From Paracraurococcus ruber (lineage in GTDB: Bacteria > Pseudomonadota > Alphaproteobacteria > Acetobacterales > Acetobacteraceae), in contig NZ_SMOA01000027.1 in the NCBI RefSeq assembly GCF_004353985.1, positions 1-44,346 of the forward strand: a stretch of 44,346 bases of DNA. The letters are read 5' to 3'. The position numbers and the translations under genes were made by a program. Under the pieces are notes generated by a model, which was given only the letters and a program-made list of their open reading frames with translations, ran no database searches and was not told the origin of the DNA. Positions 22,517 through 30,645 of this stretch are shown here, piece by piece (the first letter of the stretch is position 1; every line of letters begins with the position of its first letter).

Positions 22517-24070
22517 ATGGATGAGCAGGCGCAGCCGCGGCGGGTGACGGACCGCGACCGGTTCCTCACCTTCGCGCTGGCGGCGGCTGAAATCCTGGTC
22601 GAGGCCGATCCCGATGGCCGCATCCGCTTCGCCGCCGGCACGCTGCAGACCCGCCTCGGCCAGCCGGCCGAAGCCTAGATCGGCCGCCCCGTCCGGGACC
22701 TGGTGGCGCGCGCCGACCGCGGCGCCTTCGACATCGCCTTTTCCGGCCTGGCGGCGCGCGACCGGCTGCCGCCGCTGCGCCTCCGCCTGGCGGATGCCGC
22801 CGGCACGCCGATGGCCTGCGCGGGCCTGCGCCTGCTCGGGCAGGATGCGTCCCGCCTCTGCCTCACCTTCTCCGCCCTGCCCGGGGAGGCGGAGCCCGGC
22901 CCCGCCACGCCCGGCCCGGCCGCGCTGCGCGAGGCGGCCGAGCGGGCGGCGCGGGAGGGCGGGACGCTTGACCTGATCGAGCTGCGCGACGGCGGCGGCC
23001 CGCTCGCCCCCTCCCCCGAGGTGTCGGAACGCATCCGCGAGACCATTTCCGCCATGCTGGGCGCCGATGGGGTGGCGGGGGAGCTGGCGGCGGGGCGCTT
23101 CGGGCTGATCTCCCAGGGCGGCACGGACCTCGCGGCGCTCGGCGCCCGCATCGTCGAGGCCGCCGGGGAGGCGACGACGGTCGCCACCCGCAGCCTGGCG
23201 CTGGAGGAGGACGGGCTCACCCCGCTGCAGCGCACCCGGGCGCTGCGCCATGCCCTGGCCTGCTTCACCCGGGACGGGACGGATGCGCTGGAGCGCGAGG
23301 GCTTCGCCGACGGGCTGAGCGGCTTCGTCACCGCCGCCTATGCCCGCGCCGTCTGGCTGCGCCAGGCGATCGCCGACCGGCGCTTCCGGCTGGAATTCCA
23401 GCCCATCGTCGCGCTCGGCAGCGGCGAGACCCACCATTTCGAGGCGCTGCTGCGGCCGGCGGCGGACCACGCGCAGCCGCTGCAGGACGCCCAGGAATTC
23501 GTCACCTTCGCCGAGACCGCCGGCCTGTCCGAGGAGCTGGACTGGGCCGTGCTCTCGGCCGTCTGCGCCGCCGCGCGCCGGGCGCGCAACACCCGCATCG
23601 CCGCCAACCTGTCCGGCCTGTCGCTGCAGAGCCCCGCCTTCCGCGACCGCCTGCTGGGGCTGCTGGACGCCGAGCCGCTGCTGCCGCACCGCCTGCTCTT
23701 CGAGATCACCGAGACGGCCGAGATCGAGGACGAGGCCGAGGCGGTCCGCACGGTGGAGGCGCTGCGGGCACGCGGCCTGCCGCTCTGCATCGACGATTTC
23801 GGCGCCGGCGCCGCCGCCTTCCGCTACCTGCGCGCCTTCCGGGTGGATTTCGTCAAGATCGACGGGCTGTACGTGGCCGCGGCGGCGCGCGGGGACCAGG
23901 ACCGCGGCATCGTCGCCGGCATGGTGGATCTGGCCCGCACGGTCGGCGCCCGCGTGGTGGCCGAGCGGATCGAGACCGAGGCCGAGGCGGCGGTCATGCG
24001 CTCGCTGGGCATCGACTACGGCCAGGGCTTCCTGTTCGGCCGCCCGGGACCGCTGCCCGGCCAGGGCTGA
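22517..24070 (+). pseudogene. EAL-domain c-di-GMP phosphodiesterase gene interrupted by an in-frame amber codon
   Basis: One frame of 518 codons runs from ATG 22517 to 24070, broken only by TAG at 22676-22678 (codon 54). The residues on both sides, GTLQTRLGQPAEA and IGRPVRDLVARADRG, join into a normal PAS-like domain (~1-100). A degenerate GGDEF-like region follows (~160-260; [10 protein letters not shown] replaces GGDEF). The C-terminal EAL domain (~275-510) keeps the signature residues: [44 protein letters not shown] and GQGFLFGRP. The domain would be catalytically competent if made. Translation could restart at GTG 22703, giving a 455-residue protein without the first part of the PAS domain. 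It lies beside a chemotaxis receptor. Confidence 0.8.
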
Positions 24071-24094
24071 CCACGCCCCGCATCGCCTACCGAA

Positions 24095-24117
24095 CCCTGA
24101 CCCGGATTCGGGCAGGG
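24095..24117. repeat. Inverted repeat between the EAL gene and the chemotaxis receptor
   Basis: CCCTG-A-CCCG-GATT-CGGG-CAGGG folds into a 9-bp stem with one bulged A. It may act as a terminator of the EAL gene or lie in the receptor's leader. Confidence 0.4.
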
Positions 24118-24147
24118 ACCCAGAAGACGCTTGGAAAGGGTTCGAAC

Positions 24148-26238
24148 ATGCCGCTGCGGTCGATGCAGGGTCTGTCGGTGAAGGCATTGCTGGGCCTGCT
24201 GCTCGGCGTCTCGGGCCTCATCGTGCTCGGCTTCTGCATCGACCTGCTGTGGCACAGCCAGACGCGGCTGCGGGAAGCCGCGCGGCAGACCCAGGGGGCC
24301 GAGGCGGTGCTGGAGCTGTTCAGTTCCGCCAGCACCCTCCGGCTGGAGCGCGGCGACGCGCTGCTCGCCCTCGGCCAGCCGCCCTCCGAGCAGGCGCAGG
24401 CACGCATCCGGCCGTCGCGGGAGGCGGCGGAGCGGCACCATGCCGGGGCCGAGCGGATCCTGCGCGCCATGGGCCAGGTCGCGCAGGCCGACGGGCTGCG
24501 CGATGCGCGGGCCGAGGTCGAGAGGCTGCGGCCGCAGGTGGATGCGGCGCTGAAGCTGCCGCAGGCGCAGCGCGATCCCGGCCTCGCCCGGAGCTGGGCC
24601 GGCACCTCCATGACCCTGGTGGAACGGCTGCTGGCGGCGACGGATCAGACCGAACGGGCGCTGATGCTGCGCAACCCGCAGGTGGACCTGCTGGCCGGCA
24701 TCCGCCGTGCGGGCTGGCAGCTGCGGTCCAATTTCGGGCTCGTCGCGCTGGAGAGCCAGGCGATCCTGGGCGGCGACCGCCCGGCGAGCGCCGAGCAGGC
24801 CGGGCGGCTGCAGCGCCTGCAGGGCGCCGGCCAGGAAGCCTGGGCGACGCTGACCGCGCTGCTGGCGCTGGACGCGGTGCCGGACGGCGTGCGGGCGGCG
24901 GTGGAGGCGGTGACGCCGGGCGTCGTCGGCCCGGTCGGGCAGCAGCGCGACCGGGTCGTGGCGGAGATCGCCGCCGGCCGCCTGCCGAAGGAGGTGCTGC
25001 AGGATTTCCACGCGCAGCAGGTGCCGGCGCTGGGACGGATGGTGGGCGTCGCCACCGCCGCCACCGCCGCCATGGTCGCCGAGGCGCAGCGGGCGGAAGC
25101 CGAGGCCCGGACCGGCCTTCTGGCGGGCGCCGCCGCCATGGCGCTGGCGCTGCTGTCCTGCCTGGGCGGGCTGCTGCTGGCGGAACGGCTGGTCAGCCGC
25201 CCCCTGCTCCGCCTGGCGGACGCGATGCGGCGCCTCGCCGCGCATGATCTCTCGGTCGAGGTGCCGATGGCCGGGCGGCGGAACGAGCTGGGCGCCATGG
25301 CCGCCGCCGTGCAGGTCTTCAAGGACAACATCATCGAGGCCGACCGCCTGGCGGCCGAGACGCGGTCGCAGCAGGCGGCGCGGCTGCGCCGGTCCGAGAC
25401 GCTCGAGCAGCTGACCCAGGAATTCGAGGCGCGGGTCGGCGCGCTGGTCGGTGGCCTGGGCGACGCGGCGCAGGCGCTGCAGGCGAGCGCCGCCGAGATG
25501 ACCCGCATGGCCGAGCATGGCAGCGCCGAGGCCGGCGGCATCGCCCGCGCGGCGGAAGGCGCCAATGGCGGCGTGCAGGCAGTGGCGGCGGCGGTGGAGG
25601 AGCTGACGGCCTCGGTCGCCGAGATCACCCGGCAGATCGGCCAGTCGCAGGACGTGGTGCGCACCGCCGTCGCGGAAGCCGAGCGAAGCGACGCGGTGGT
25701 GCGCAACCTGGCCGAGGGCGCGCAGCGCATCAGCGACGTGGTGACGCTGATCCAGCAGATCGCGGCGCAGACCAACCTGCTGGCGCTGAACGCGACGATC
25801 GAGGCGGCGCGCGCCGGCGAGGCGGGCAAGGGCTTCTCGGTCGTCGCCGGGGAGGTGAAGGCGCTGGCCGGCCAGACGGCGAAGGCGACCGAGGAGATCG
25901 GCGCGCAGATCGCCGGCATGCAGCGGGCGACGGACGAGGCGGTGGCGGCGATCCGCGGCATCGCCGGCACCATCGGCCAGGTGGATGGCATCACCGCGGC
26001 CATCGCCGCGGCGGTGGAGGAACAGGCGACCGCCATGCGCTCCATCAGCGGGGACCTGCAGGGCGTGGCCAGCGGCACCGGCGAGGTGACGCGCAGCATC
26101 GGCGCGGTCAGCGGCCTGGCGGAGCAGACCGGGCGCGCGGCGGCGCAGGTGCTGGGGGCGTCCGGCCAAGTCTCCGCCCGGTCCGACGGCATGACAGCCG
26201 AACTGGGCCGTTTCCTGTCCGCGGTGAAGGCAGCCTGA
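24148..26238 (+). CDS. Methyl-accepting chemotaxis protein
   Basis: A 696-residue transducer. Helix TM1 is at ~10-34, followed by a large helical periplasmic sensor (~35-318) rich in Arg/Glu/Leu heptads, then TM2 (~320-345) and a HAMP domain (~346-400; [20 protein letters not shown], then [17 protein letters not shown]). The cytoplasmic signalling domain (~430-690) has the conserved hairpin tip [20 protein letters not shown] and [18 protein letters not shown], followed by a TEEIGAQI helix. It binds an unknown ligand in the periplasm and controls CheA via CheW. No pentapeptide for CheR docking is visible at the C-terminus. GAAAGGG lies 7 nt before the ATG. No che genes are nearby; the neighbouring EAL gene is the only other signalling gene. 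Confidence 0.94.
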   Translation: MPLRSMQGLSVKALLGLLLGVSGLIVLGFCIDLLWHSQTRLREAARQTQGAEAVLELFSSASTLRLERGDALLALGQPPSEQAQARIRPSREAAERHHAGAERILRAMGQVAQADGLRDARAEVERLRPQVDAALKLPQAQRDPGLARSWAGTSMTLVERLLAATDQTERALMLRNPQVDLLAGIRRAGWQLRSNFGLVALESQAILGGDRPASAEQAGRLQRLQGAGQEAWATLTALLALDAVPDGVRAAVEAVTPGVVGPVGQQRDRVVAEIAAGRLPKEVLQDFHAQQVPALGRMVGVATAATAAMVAEAQRAEAEARTGLLAGAAAMALALLSCLGGLLLAERLVSRPLLRLADAMRRLAAHDLSVEVPMAGRRNELGAMAAAVQVFKDNIIEADRLAAETRSQQAARLRRSETLEQLTQEFEARVGALVGGLGDAAQALQASAAEMTRMAEHGSAEAGGIARAAEGANGGVQAVAAAVEELTASVAEITRQIGQSQDVVRTAVAEAERSDAVVRNLAEGAQRISDVVTLIQQIAAQTNLLALNATIEAARAGEAGKGFSVVAGEVKALAGQTAKATEEIGAQIAGMQRATDEAVAAIRGIAGTIGQVDGITAAIAAAVEEQATAMRSISGDLQGVASGTGEVTRSIGAVSGLAEQTGRAAAQVLGASGQVSARSDGMTAELGRFLSAVKAA

Positions 26239-26252
26239 CGCCCTCCCGGGCC

Positions 26253-27203
26253 TCAGGCCCATTCCGCCGCGATGTAGCGGTACCCGGCCCCTTCCCGCGC
26301 GACATGGCCGACCGCCGGGAAGGGAAAGTGGTAGCCGATGACGCGCAGGCGGTCGGTGGCCACCATGTCCAGGACGCGGCGGCGAGTCGCCTCCGCCGCC
26401 TGCGGGTCGAAGTCGAACAGCGAATGCAGGCCGGGCCGGCGGGCGAAGAGCTCCGGCCGGTGGGTGGTGTCGGCCAGCAGCATCGCCTGCGCCCCGCCAT
26501 CGGCGATCCGGACGATGCAATGCCCGGGCGAGTGGCCATGCGCGGCGATGGCATGGATGCCCGGCACGATCTCGGCGCCCGGGGCGAATTGGCCCTGGCG
26601 GGCGCGGTAGGGCGCGAAGCGGCGGGCGACATTGGCGAAATTGGCCCGCTGGCCCTCCGGGCTGCGGGTCTCGTTGGCGGGGTCGCTCCACCAGGCCCAT
26701 TCCGGCTCCGCGACCAGGATCTGGGCGTTGGGGAAGACCGCCTCGCCCTCCCGTGTCGTCAGGCCGTGGATGTGGTCCTGGTGGCAGTGGGTGATCACCA
26801 CCAGCCCGACCCGGGCGGGGTCGAGCCCGGCGGCGGCCATGTTCCGCGGCAGCAGGCCGGCGGTCGCGGCCATCTGGCCGCCGGTGCCGGCATCGAAGGC
26901 GATCAGCTGGCGGCCGGTATCGACGAAGGTGACGGTGTAGGGGCCGTCATAGCTGGTGGTGGGCAGGAAGCTCTCGGCGAGGGTCGCCTGCACGTCCGGC
27001 AGCGGCGCGTTGCGCACCAGCCCCTCCACCGCGCGACGGTTGTAGCCGTCGAACACGGTGGTGACGGTGAAGCCGCCGACCTGGAACCGGTACCAGCCGG
27101 GCGCCTGCATGGCGGGGGCGGCCGCGGGCTGGGCTGCGGCGCGCCCGGCAAAGGCCGGCAGGGCAAGGGCGGCGGCGAGCGCCGCGCGACGGGTGGTTTC
27201 CAT
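26253..27203 (-). CDS. Periplasmic MBL-fold metallo-hydrolase
   Basis: A 316-residue protein with a twin-arginine-like or Sec signal (METTRRAALAAALALPAFAG, cleavage near ~24). The zinc motif HCHQDH (His138, His140, Asp142, His143) and the later GHSPGHCIV and LLADTTH give the metallo-beta-lactamase fold ligands. The family includes N-acyl homoserine lactonases, glyoxalase II and methyl parathion hydrolase-like enzymes; the FTVTTVFDGYNRR start and the exported form resemble the last group. Substrate unknown. GGAGG lies 6-7 nt before the ATG. It is 50 nt behind the glyoxylate reductase-like gene on the same strand and probably co-transcribed with it. Confidence 0.88.
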   Translation of the reverse strand: METTRRAALAAALALPAFAGRAAAQPAAAPAMQAPGWYRFQVGGFTVTTVFDGYNRRAVEGLVRNAPLPDVQATLAESFLPTTSYDGPYTVTFVDTGRQLIAFDAGTGGQMAATAGLLPRNMAAAGLDPARVGLVVITHCHQDHIHGLTTREGEAVFPNAQILVAEPEWAWWSDPANETRSPEGQRANFANVARRFAPYRARQGQFAPGAEIVPGIHAIAAHGHSPGHCIVRIADGGAQAMLLADTTHRPELFARRPGLHSLFDFDPQAAEATRRRVLDMVATDRLRVIGYHFPFPAVGHVAREGAGYRYIAAEWA

Positions 27204-27253
27204 GCTGCATCCTCCCCAGCGGTTTGCCGGAGAGGATGCCTGTTGCGGTGCCG

Positions 27254-28231
27254 TTATGCCACCCGATGCGGCGGGGCAGTGCCCTGCAGCAGGACGGCGT
27301 CCAGGTTCTCCAGCGCGCGGTGCCCCATGGCGTCCCGCGTCTCGATGGTCGCCGAGCCGAGATGCGGCAGCAGCGCGACATTCTGCAGCGGCAGGTAGCC
27401 GGGGTTCACCTTCGGCTCGCCATCATACACATCAAGGCCGGCGGCGCGGATATGGCCCGACTTGAGCGCGGCGATCAGCGCCTCGTCGTCCAGGGACGGG
27501 CCGCGGCCGGTGTTGATGACGATGCTGCCCGCTTTCATCTTGGCCAGGCGCTCGGCATTCAGCCATTTCCGCGTCCCCTCCCCGCCCGGGACATGCATCG
27601 AGATCACGTCGATTGTGGAGAGGAAGCTGTCCTCGTTGTCGTGGAAGATGGCGCCCTGCTCCAGGTCCGGCGGCAGGCGCTGCATGTCGCGGTAGTGGAT
27701 CTCCATCCGGAAGCCGCGGGCCATGTTCGCCAATTCGCGGCCGATGCGGCCGAAGCCGAGGATGCCGAGCTTCTTCTTCTCCAGCGTCACGCCCATGAGT
27801 TGCGTCGGCGCCCAGCCATGCCACTGGCCGGAGCGGACGAGCGCCTCGCCCTCCACCGCACGGCGGGCGGCCATCAGCAGCAGTGTGAAGGCGCATTCGG
27901 CGGTGGCGAAGGACAGCACCTCCGGCGTGTTCACCACCACGATGCCGCGGGCCTTGGCGGCGGCGATGTCGACATGGTCGAAGCCGACGGAGAAGGTGGC
28001 GATGACCTTCACGCTGTCCGGCAGGGCATTGATGCAGGTGGCGTCCAGCTTGTCGCCGGCGGCGCCCAGGATGCCGTCCGCCTTGATCGCGGTGGCGCGG
28101 CGGGCGATTTCGGCGCCGTCGGTGGACCAGGGCTCGTCCTGCGGGTTGAGGCGGGCGTCGTAGTCGCGCGCCGCGCGTGCCTCGATCGCCTCGGGCAGCT
28201 TGCGGGTGACGAGCAGGATCGGCTTGGCCAT
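27254..28231 (-). CDS. Glyoxylate/hydroxypyruvate reductase (D-2-hydroxyacid dehydrogenase)
   Basis: A 325-residue enzyme. The substrate domain has KVIATFSVGFDHVDIAAAKA; the NAD(P) loop is LGFGRIGRELA (~155-165). The catalytic residues are Arg in INTGRGPSLDDEAL, Glu in DVYDGEPKVNPG and His in LLPHLGSAT. The pattern is that of GyaR/GhrB-type reductases, which convert glyoxylate to glycolate or hydroxypyruvate to D-glycerate. It differs clearly from the shorter GhrA-like protein at 10021. AAGGAG is 8 nt before the ATG. It is divergent from the SDR gene at 28402 and leads a pair with the MBL hydrolase. Confidence 0.92.
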   Translation of the reverse strand: MAKPILLVTRKLPEAIEARAARDYDARLNPQDEPWSTDGAEIARRATAIKADGILGAAGDKLDATCINALPDSVKVIATFSVGFDHVDIAAAKARGIVVVNTPEVLSFATAECAFTLLLMAARRAVEGEALVRSGQWHGWAPTQLMGVTLEKKKLGILGFGRIGRELANMARGFRMEIHYRDMQRLPPDLEQGAIFHDNEDSFLSTIDVISMHVPGGEGTRKWLNAERLAKMKAGSIVINTGRGPSLDDEALIAALKSGHIRAAGLDVYDGEPKVNPGYLPLQNVALLPHLGSATIETRDAMGHRALENLDAVLLQGTAPPHRVA

Positions 28232-28317
28232 GGGGACATCTCCTTCGGGCCGGCGGTTTACCAGTGCCGACGCGCCTTGCCACCCCGCGGGACCCGGACT
28301 CCCGGAAATAGAGGGGT

Positions 28318-28341
28318 GGCAGGGGGATACTTCCCCCTGCC
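28318..28341. promoter_or_regulatory. Perfect 10-bp hairpin in the divergent promoter region
   Basis: GGCAGGGGGA and TCCCCCTGCC (28318-28327, 28332-28341) flank a 4-nt loop. The element lies between the divergent starts at 28231 and 28402, about 60 nt upstream of the SDR start, so it is not at a gene end. It may be an operator or a leader hairpin. Confidence 0.5.
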
Positions 28342-28401
28342 CTGCTTGCCTTGGTTGTTCGGCAACGGCAGGGTCGGCCCCCTGTTCCGGAGGGGAGACG
28401 C

Positions 28402-29193
28402 ATGGATCTCGGGTTGAAGGGCCGCCGCGCCCTGGTGATGGGTGGGACCAAGGGCCTCGGCCGCTCGATCGCCGATGCGCTGGCCGCGGAGGGCGCGGCG
28501 GTGGTGATCAGCGGCCGCGACCAGGGCCGGCTGGACCAGGCGGCCGCCGAGCTGAAGGCCAAGGGCGCCGCCAGCGCCGCCGGCGTGGTGGCCGATGTCG
28601 CCCGGGGCGAGGACATGGACCGCCTGGCCGAGGCCGCCATCAAGGCCATGGGCGGGGTGGACATCCTGGTGCTGAACCATGGCGGCCCGCCGCCCTGCAC
28701 CGCCAGCCAGATCACCGATGCGGCGCTGGCCGAGTGGTTCCAGCACATCGTCGCCTCCCCCATCCGGATCGCCAACCGGCTGATCCCGCCGATGCGGGAG
28801 CGGGGCTGGGGCCGGGTGATCGTGGTGGGCAGCACCGGCATGCAGCACCCGATCCCGACCCTGGCGCTGAGCAACACCCTGCGCGCGTCGATCTGGGGCT
28901 GGCTGAAGACCTTCTCCGGCGAGGTGGCGAAGGACGGGGTGACGATGAACATCCTGGCCCCCGGCACCATCCTGACCGACCGGGTGACGCAGACCACCAC
29001 GGTGCGGGCGCAGCAGCGCAACATCAGCTTCGACGATGCGCTGGCCGAGGCGGCGGCGGAAATCCCGGCCGGGCGGCTGGGCACGCCGGACGACTACGGC
29101 CCGATGGGGGCGTTCCTGGCGAGCGAGAAGGGCGCCTACATCACGGGCAGCATGATCCGCGTCGATGGCGGGCGGGTGCGCGGGATGGTGTGA
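28402..29193 (+). CDS. Atypical SDR family oxidoreductase (BKR-like, catalytic Tyr/Lys missing)
   Basis: A 263-residue Rossmann protein; the ATG at 28402 follows CGGAGGGGAGACGC. The cofactor loop is GGTKGLG (residues 14-20) and LVLNHGG replaces NNAG. The catalytic Ser is present (Ser144 in VVGSTGM), but where YxxxK should stand the sequence reads LALSNTLRAS (Leu156-Leu160, Arg161). The end has NILAPGTILTDR and a VDGG C-terminus as in FabG-like SDRs. This matches a subgroup of BKR-like SDRs without the canonical tetrad. It may use other residues or be non-catalytic. It opens the ten-gene rightward block and is divergent from the glyoxylate reductase gene. Confidence 0.88.
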   Translation: MDLGLKGRRALVMGGTKGLGRSIADALAAEGAAVVISGRDQGRLDQAAAELKAKGAASAAGVVADVARGEDMDRLAEAAIKAMGGVDILVLNHGGPPPCTASQITDAALAEWFQHIVASPIRIANRLIPPMRERGWGRVIVVGSTGMQHPIPTLALSNTLRASIWGWLKTFSGEVAKDGVTMNILAPGTILTDRVTQTTTVRAQQRNISFDDALAEAAAEIPAGRLGTPDDYGPMGAFLASEKGAYITGSMIRVDGGRVRGMV

Positions 29194-29199
29194 AAAAAG

Positions 29200-29228
29200 C
29201 CGGGGAGGAAAAGGCATTTCCTCCCCGG
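29200..29228. terminator. Perfect 12-bp hairpin after the SDR gene
   Basis: CCGGGGAGGAAA and TTTCCTCCCCGG (29200-29211, 29217-29228) enclose a 5-nt loop, beginning 7 nt after the stop. Six A precede the stem, so the minus-strand RNA would have stem plus U6, the form of an intrinsic terminator for antisense transcription; on the plus strand only a diffuse T-rich tail follows. Confidence 0.65.
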
Positions 29229-29260
29229 ACCCCTCCTTTGCTTTCTGTGAGTCTGGGGGC

Positions 29261-29289
29261 GTGGCGGGCGGCACGGGAATCGCTAGGCT
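29261..29289 (+). promoter_or_regulatory. Candidate promoter of the M20 amidase gene
   Basis: GTGGCG (29261-29266), a 17-nt spacer and TAGGCT (29284-29289), ending 28 nt before the start at 29318. Confidence 0.42.
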
Positions 29290-29317
29290 GCCGCATGGTG
29301 CTGCGAAGGACACACCC

Positions 29318-30583
29318 ATGCTGCCCAACCTGACCCCCGATGTCGCGCTGGCCCAGCGGCTGTTCGACGCGCTGCGCAGCCGCAGCTTCGACGGCACCGG
29401 CATCACGCGCGAAGCCTTCGGCCCCGGCGAACGCATGGCGCATGCCCTGGTGAAGGACGCCGGGGAGGCGCTGGGGCTGGAAAGCCGCGTGGACCCGGTC
29501 GGCAACCTCTACCTGACCCTGCCGGGCGCCGACCGGGCAGCGAAGCGGGTGATCCTGGGCAGCCACCTGGACAGCGTGCGGTCCGGCGGCAATTACGACG
29601 GCGCGGCGGGCGTGCTGGCGGGCCTGGCCGCCGTCGCCGGCATGCGGCAGGCCGGCTATGTCCCGGCGCGCGACGTGACCGTGATGGCGATCCGCGCCGA
29701 GGAAGCCGGCGCCTGGTTCCCCACCAGCTATCCGGGCAGCCGCGGCGCGCTGGGCACCATGAAGCCGGAAGAGCTCGGCGTGAAGCGCCTCGACAGCCAG
29801 CGGACGCTGGCCGAGCACATGCGGGACGAAGGCTTCGATCCCGGCTTCGTCGAGCGCGGCGAGCGCGCGATCGGCCCCGACAGCGTCGCCGCCTTCCTGG
29901 AGGTGCATATCGAACAGGGGCCGGTGCTGGATGCCGAGGAGATCCCGGTCGGCATCGTCACCGGCATTCCGGGCAGCCGGCGGCTGCGCGCGGGCAAGGT
30001 GACGGGCGAATGGAACCACTCCGGCGGCACGCCGCGCCGGTACCGCAAGGACGCCGCCATCGCGCTGGCCGACCTGGCGGTGGCGCTGGACGAGGCCTGG
30101 TGCCGGCTGGAGGCGCGCGGCCATCGCATGGTCTGCACCTTCTGCGTGCTGGCGACCGCGCCGGAAGCCGGCTTCACCAAGATCGCCGGGGAGGCGCAGT
30201 TCCAGCTCGATGTCCGCAGCATCAACCTGCATTCCTGCGACGCGCTGTTCGAGGTTCTCTACGACAAGGTCGCGGCGATCGAGGCGCGGCGCGGCGTCAG
30301 GTTCGACCTGGGGCCGGAGGCGGGCAGCCGCGCCAGCCTGATGGATGCCGGCGTGCAGGCCGGGCTGACGCGTGCGGCGGAGGCGCTGGGGGTGAAGTAC
30401 CTCGTGATGCCGTCCGGCGGCGGGCATGACGCGGCGGCCTTCGCGCAGGCGGGCGTGCCGGCGGGCATGCTCTTCGTGCGCAACCAGAATGGCAGCCACA
30501 ACCCGCATGAGGCCATGCGCATGGAGGATTTCGCCAAGGCCTGCGCGGTGGCGCAGCGCTTCGCGGCGGACCATGCCGGCTGA
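29318..30583 (+). CDS. M20-type Zn-dependent amidase (N-carbamoyl-L-amino acid hydrolase/allantoate amidohydrolase family)
   Basis: A 421-residue metallo-amidase. Metal ligands are His83 (GSHLDSV), Asp94 (NYDGAAG), Glu128/129 (RAEEAGAWF), the HIEQGP His and the C-terminal His in NGSHNPHEAM. The dimerisation insert starts with PGSRRLRAGKVTGEWNHSGG. Members hydrolyse N-carbamoyl-L-amino acids, allantoate, ureidoglycolate or beta-ureidopropionate. AAGGA stands 8 nt before the ATG. HyuA and HyuB follow, and this trio is the known hydantoin pathway arrangement (hydantoinase followed by N-carbamoylase, as in Pseudomonas sp. NS671 hyuABC). I therefore infer a HyuC-like role, without proof of substrate. 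Confidence 0.88.
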   Translation: MLPNLTPDVALAQRLFDALRSRSFDGTGITREAFGPGERMAHALVKDAGEALGLESRVDPVGNLYLTLPGADRAAKRVILGSHLDSVRSGGNYDGAAGVLAGLAAVAGMRQAGYVPARDVTVMAIRAEEAGAWFPTSYPGSRGALGTMKPEELGVKRLDSQRTLAEHMRDEGFDPGFVERGERAIGPDSVAAFLEVHIEQGPVLDAEEIPVGIVTGIPGSRRLRAGKVTGEWNHSGGTPRRYRKDAAIALADLAVALDEAWCRLEARGHRMVCTFCVLATAPEAGFTKIAGEAQFQLDVRSINLHSCDALFEVLYDKVAAIEARRGVRFDLGPEAGSRASLMDAGVQAGLTRAAEALGVKYLVMPSGGGHDAAAFAQAGVPAGMLFVRNQNGSHNPHEAMRMEDFAKACAVAQRFAADHAG

Positions 30584-30645
30584 GCGGTTGCGGTGACGCA
30601 GCTTCCGCGCTTCCATCGCGGCAACGACCGATCCAGGACTTCCGC

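Noticed and set aside
24135-24147. GGTTCGAAC string resembling a tRNA T-loop
   Set aside because: No acceptor, D or anticodon stems can be drawn; it is the spacer between the ribosome binding site and start of the chemotaxis receptor.
24016-26700. 894-codon minus-strand frame opposite the chemotaxis receptor
   Set aside because: GC-rich antisense shadow; the plus strand encodes a complete receptor with conserved tip.
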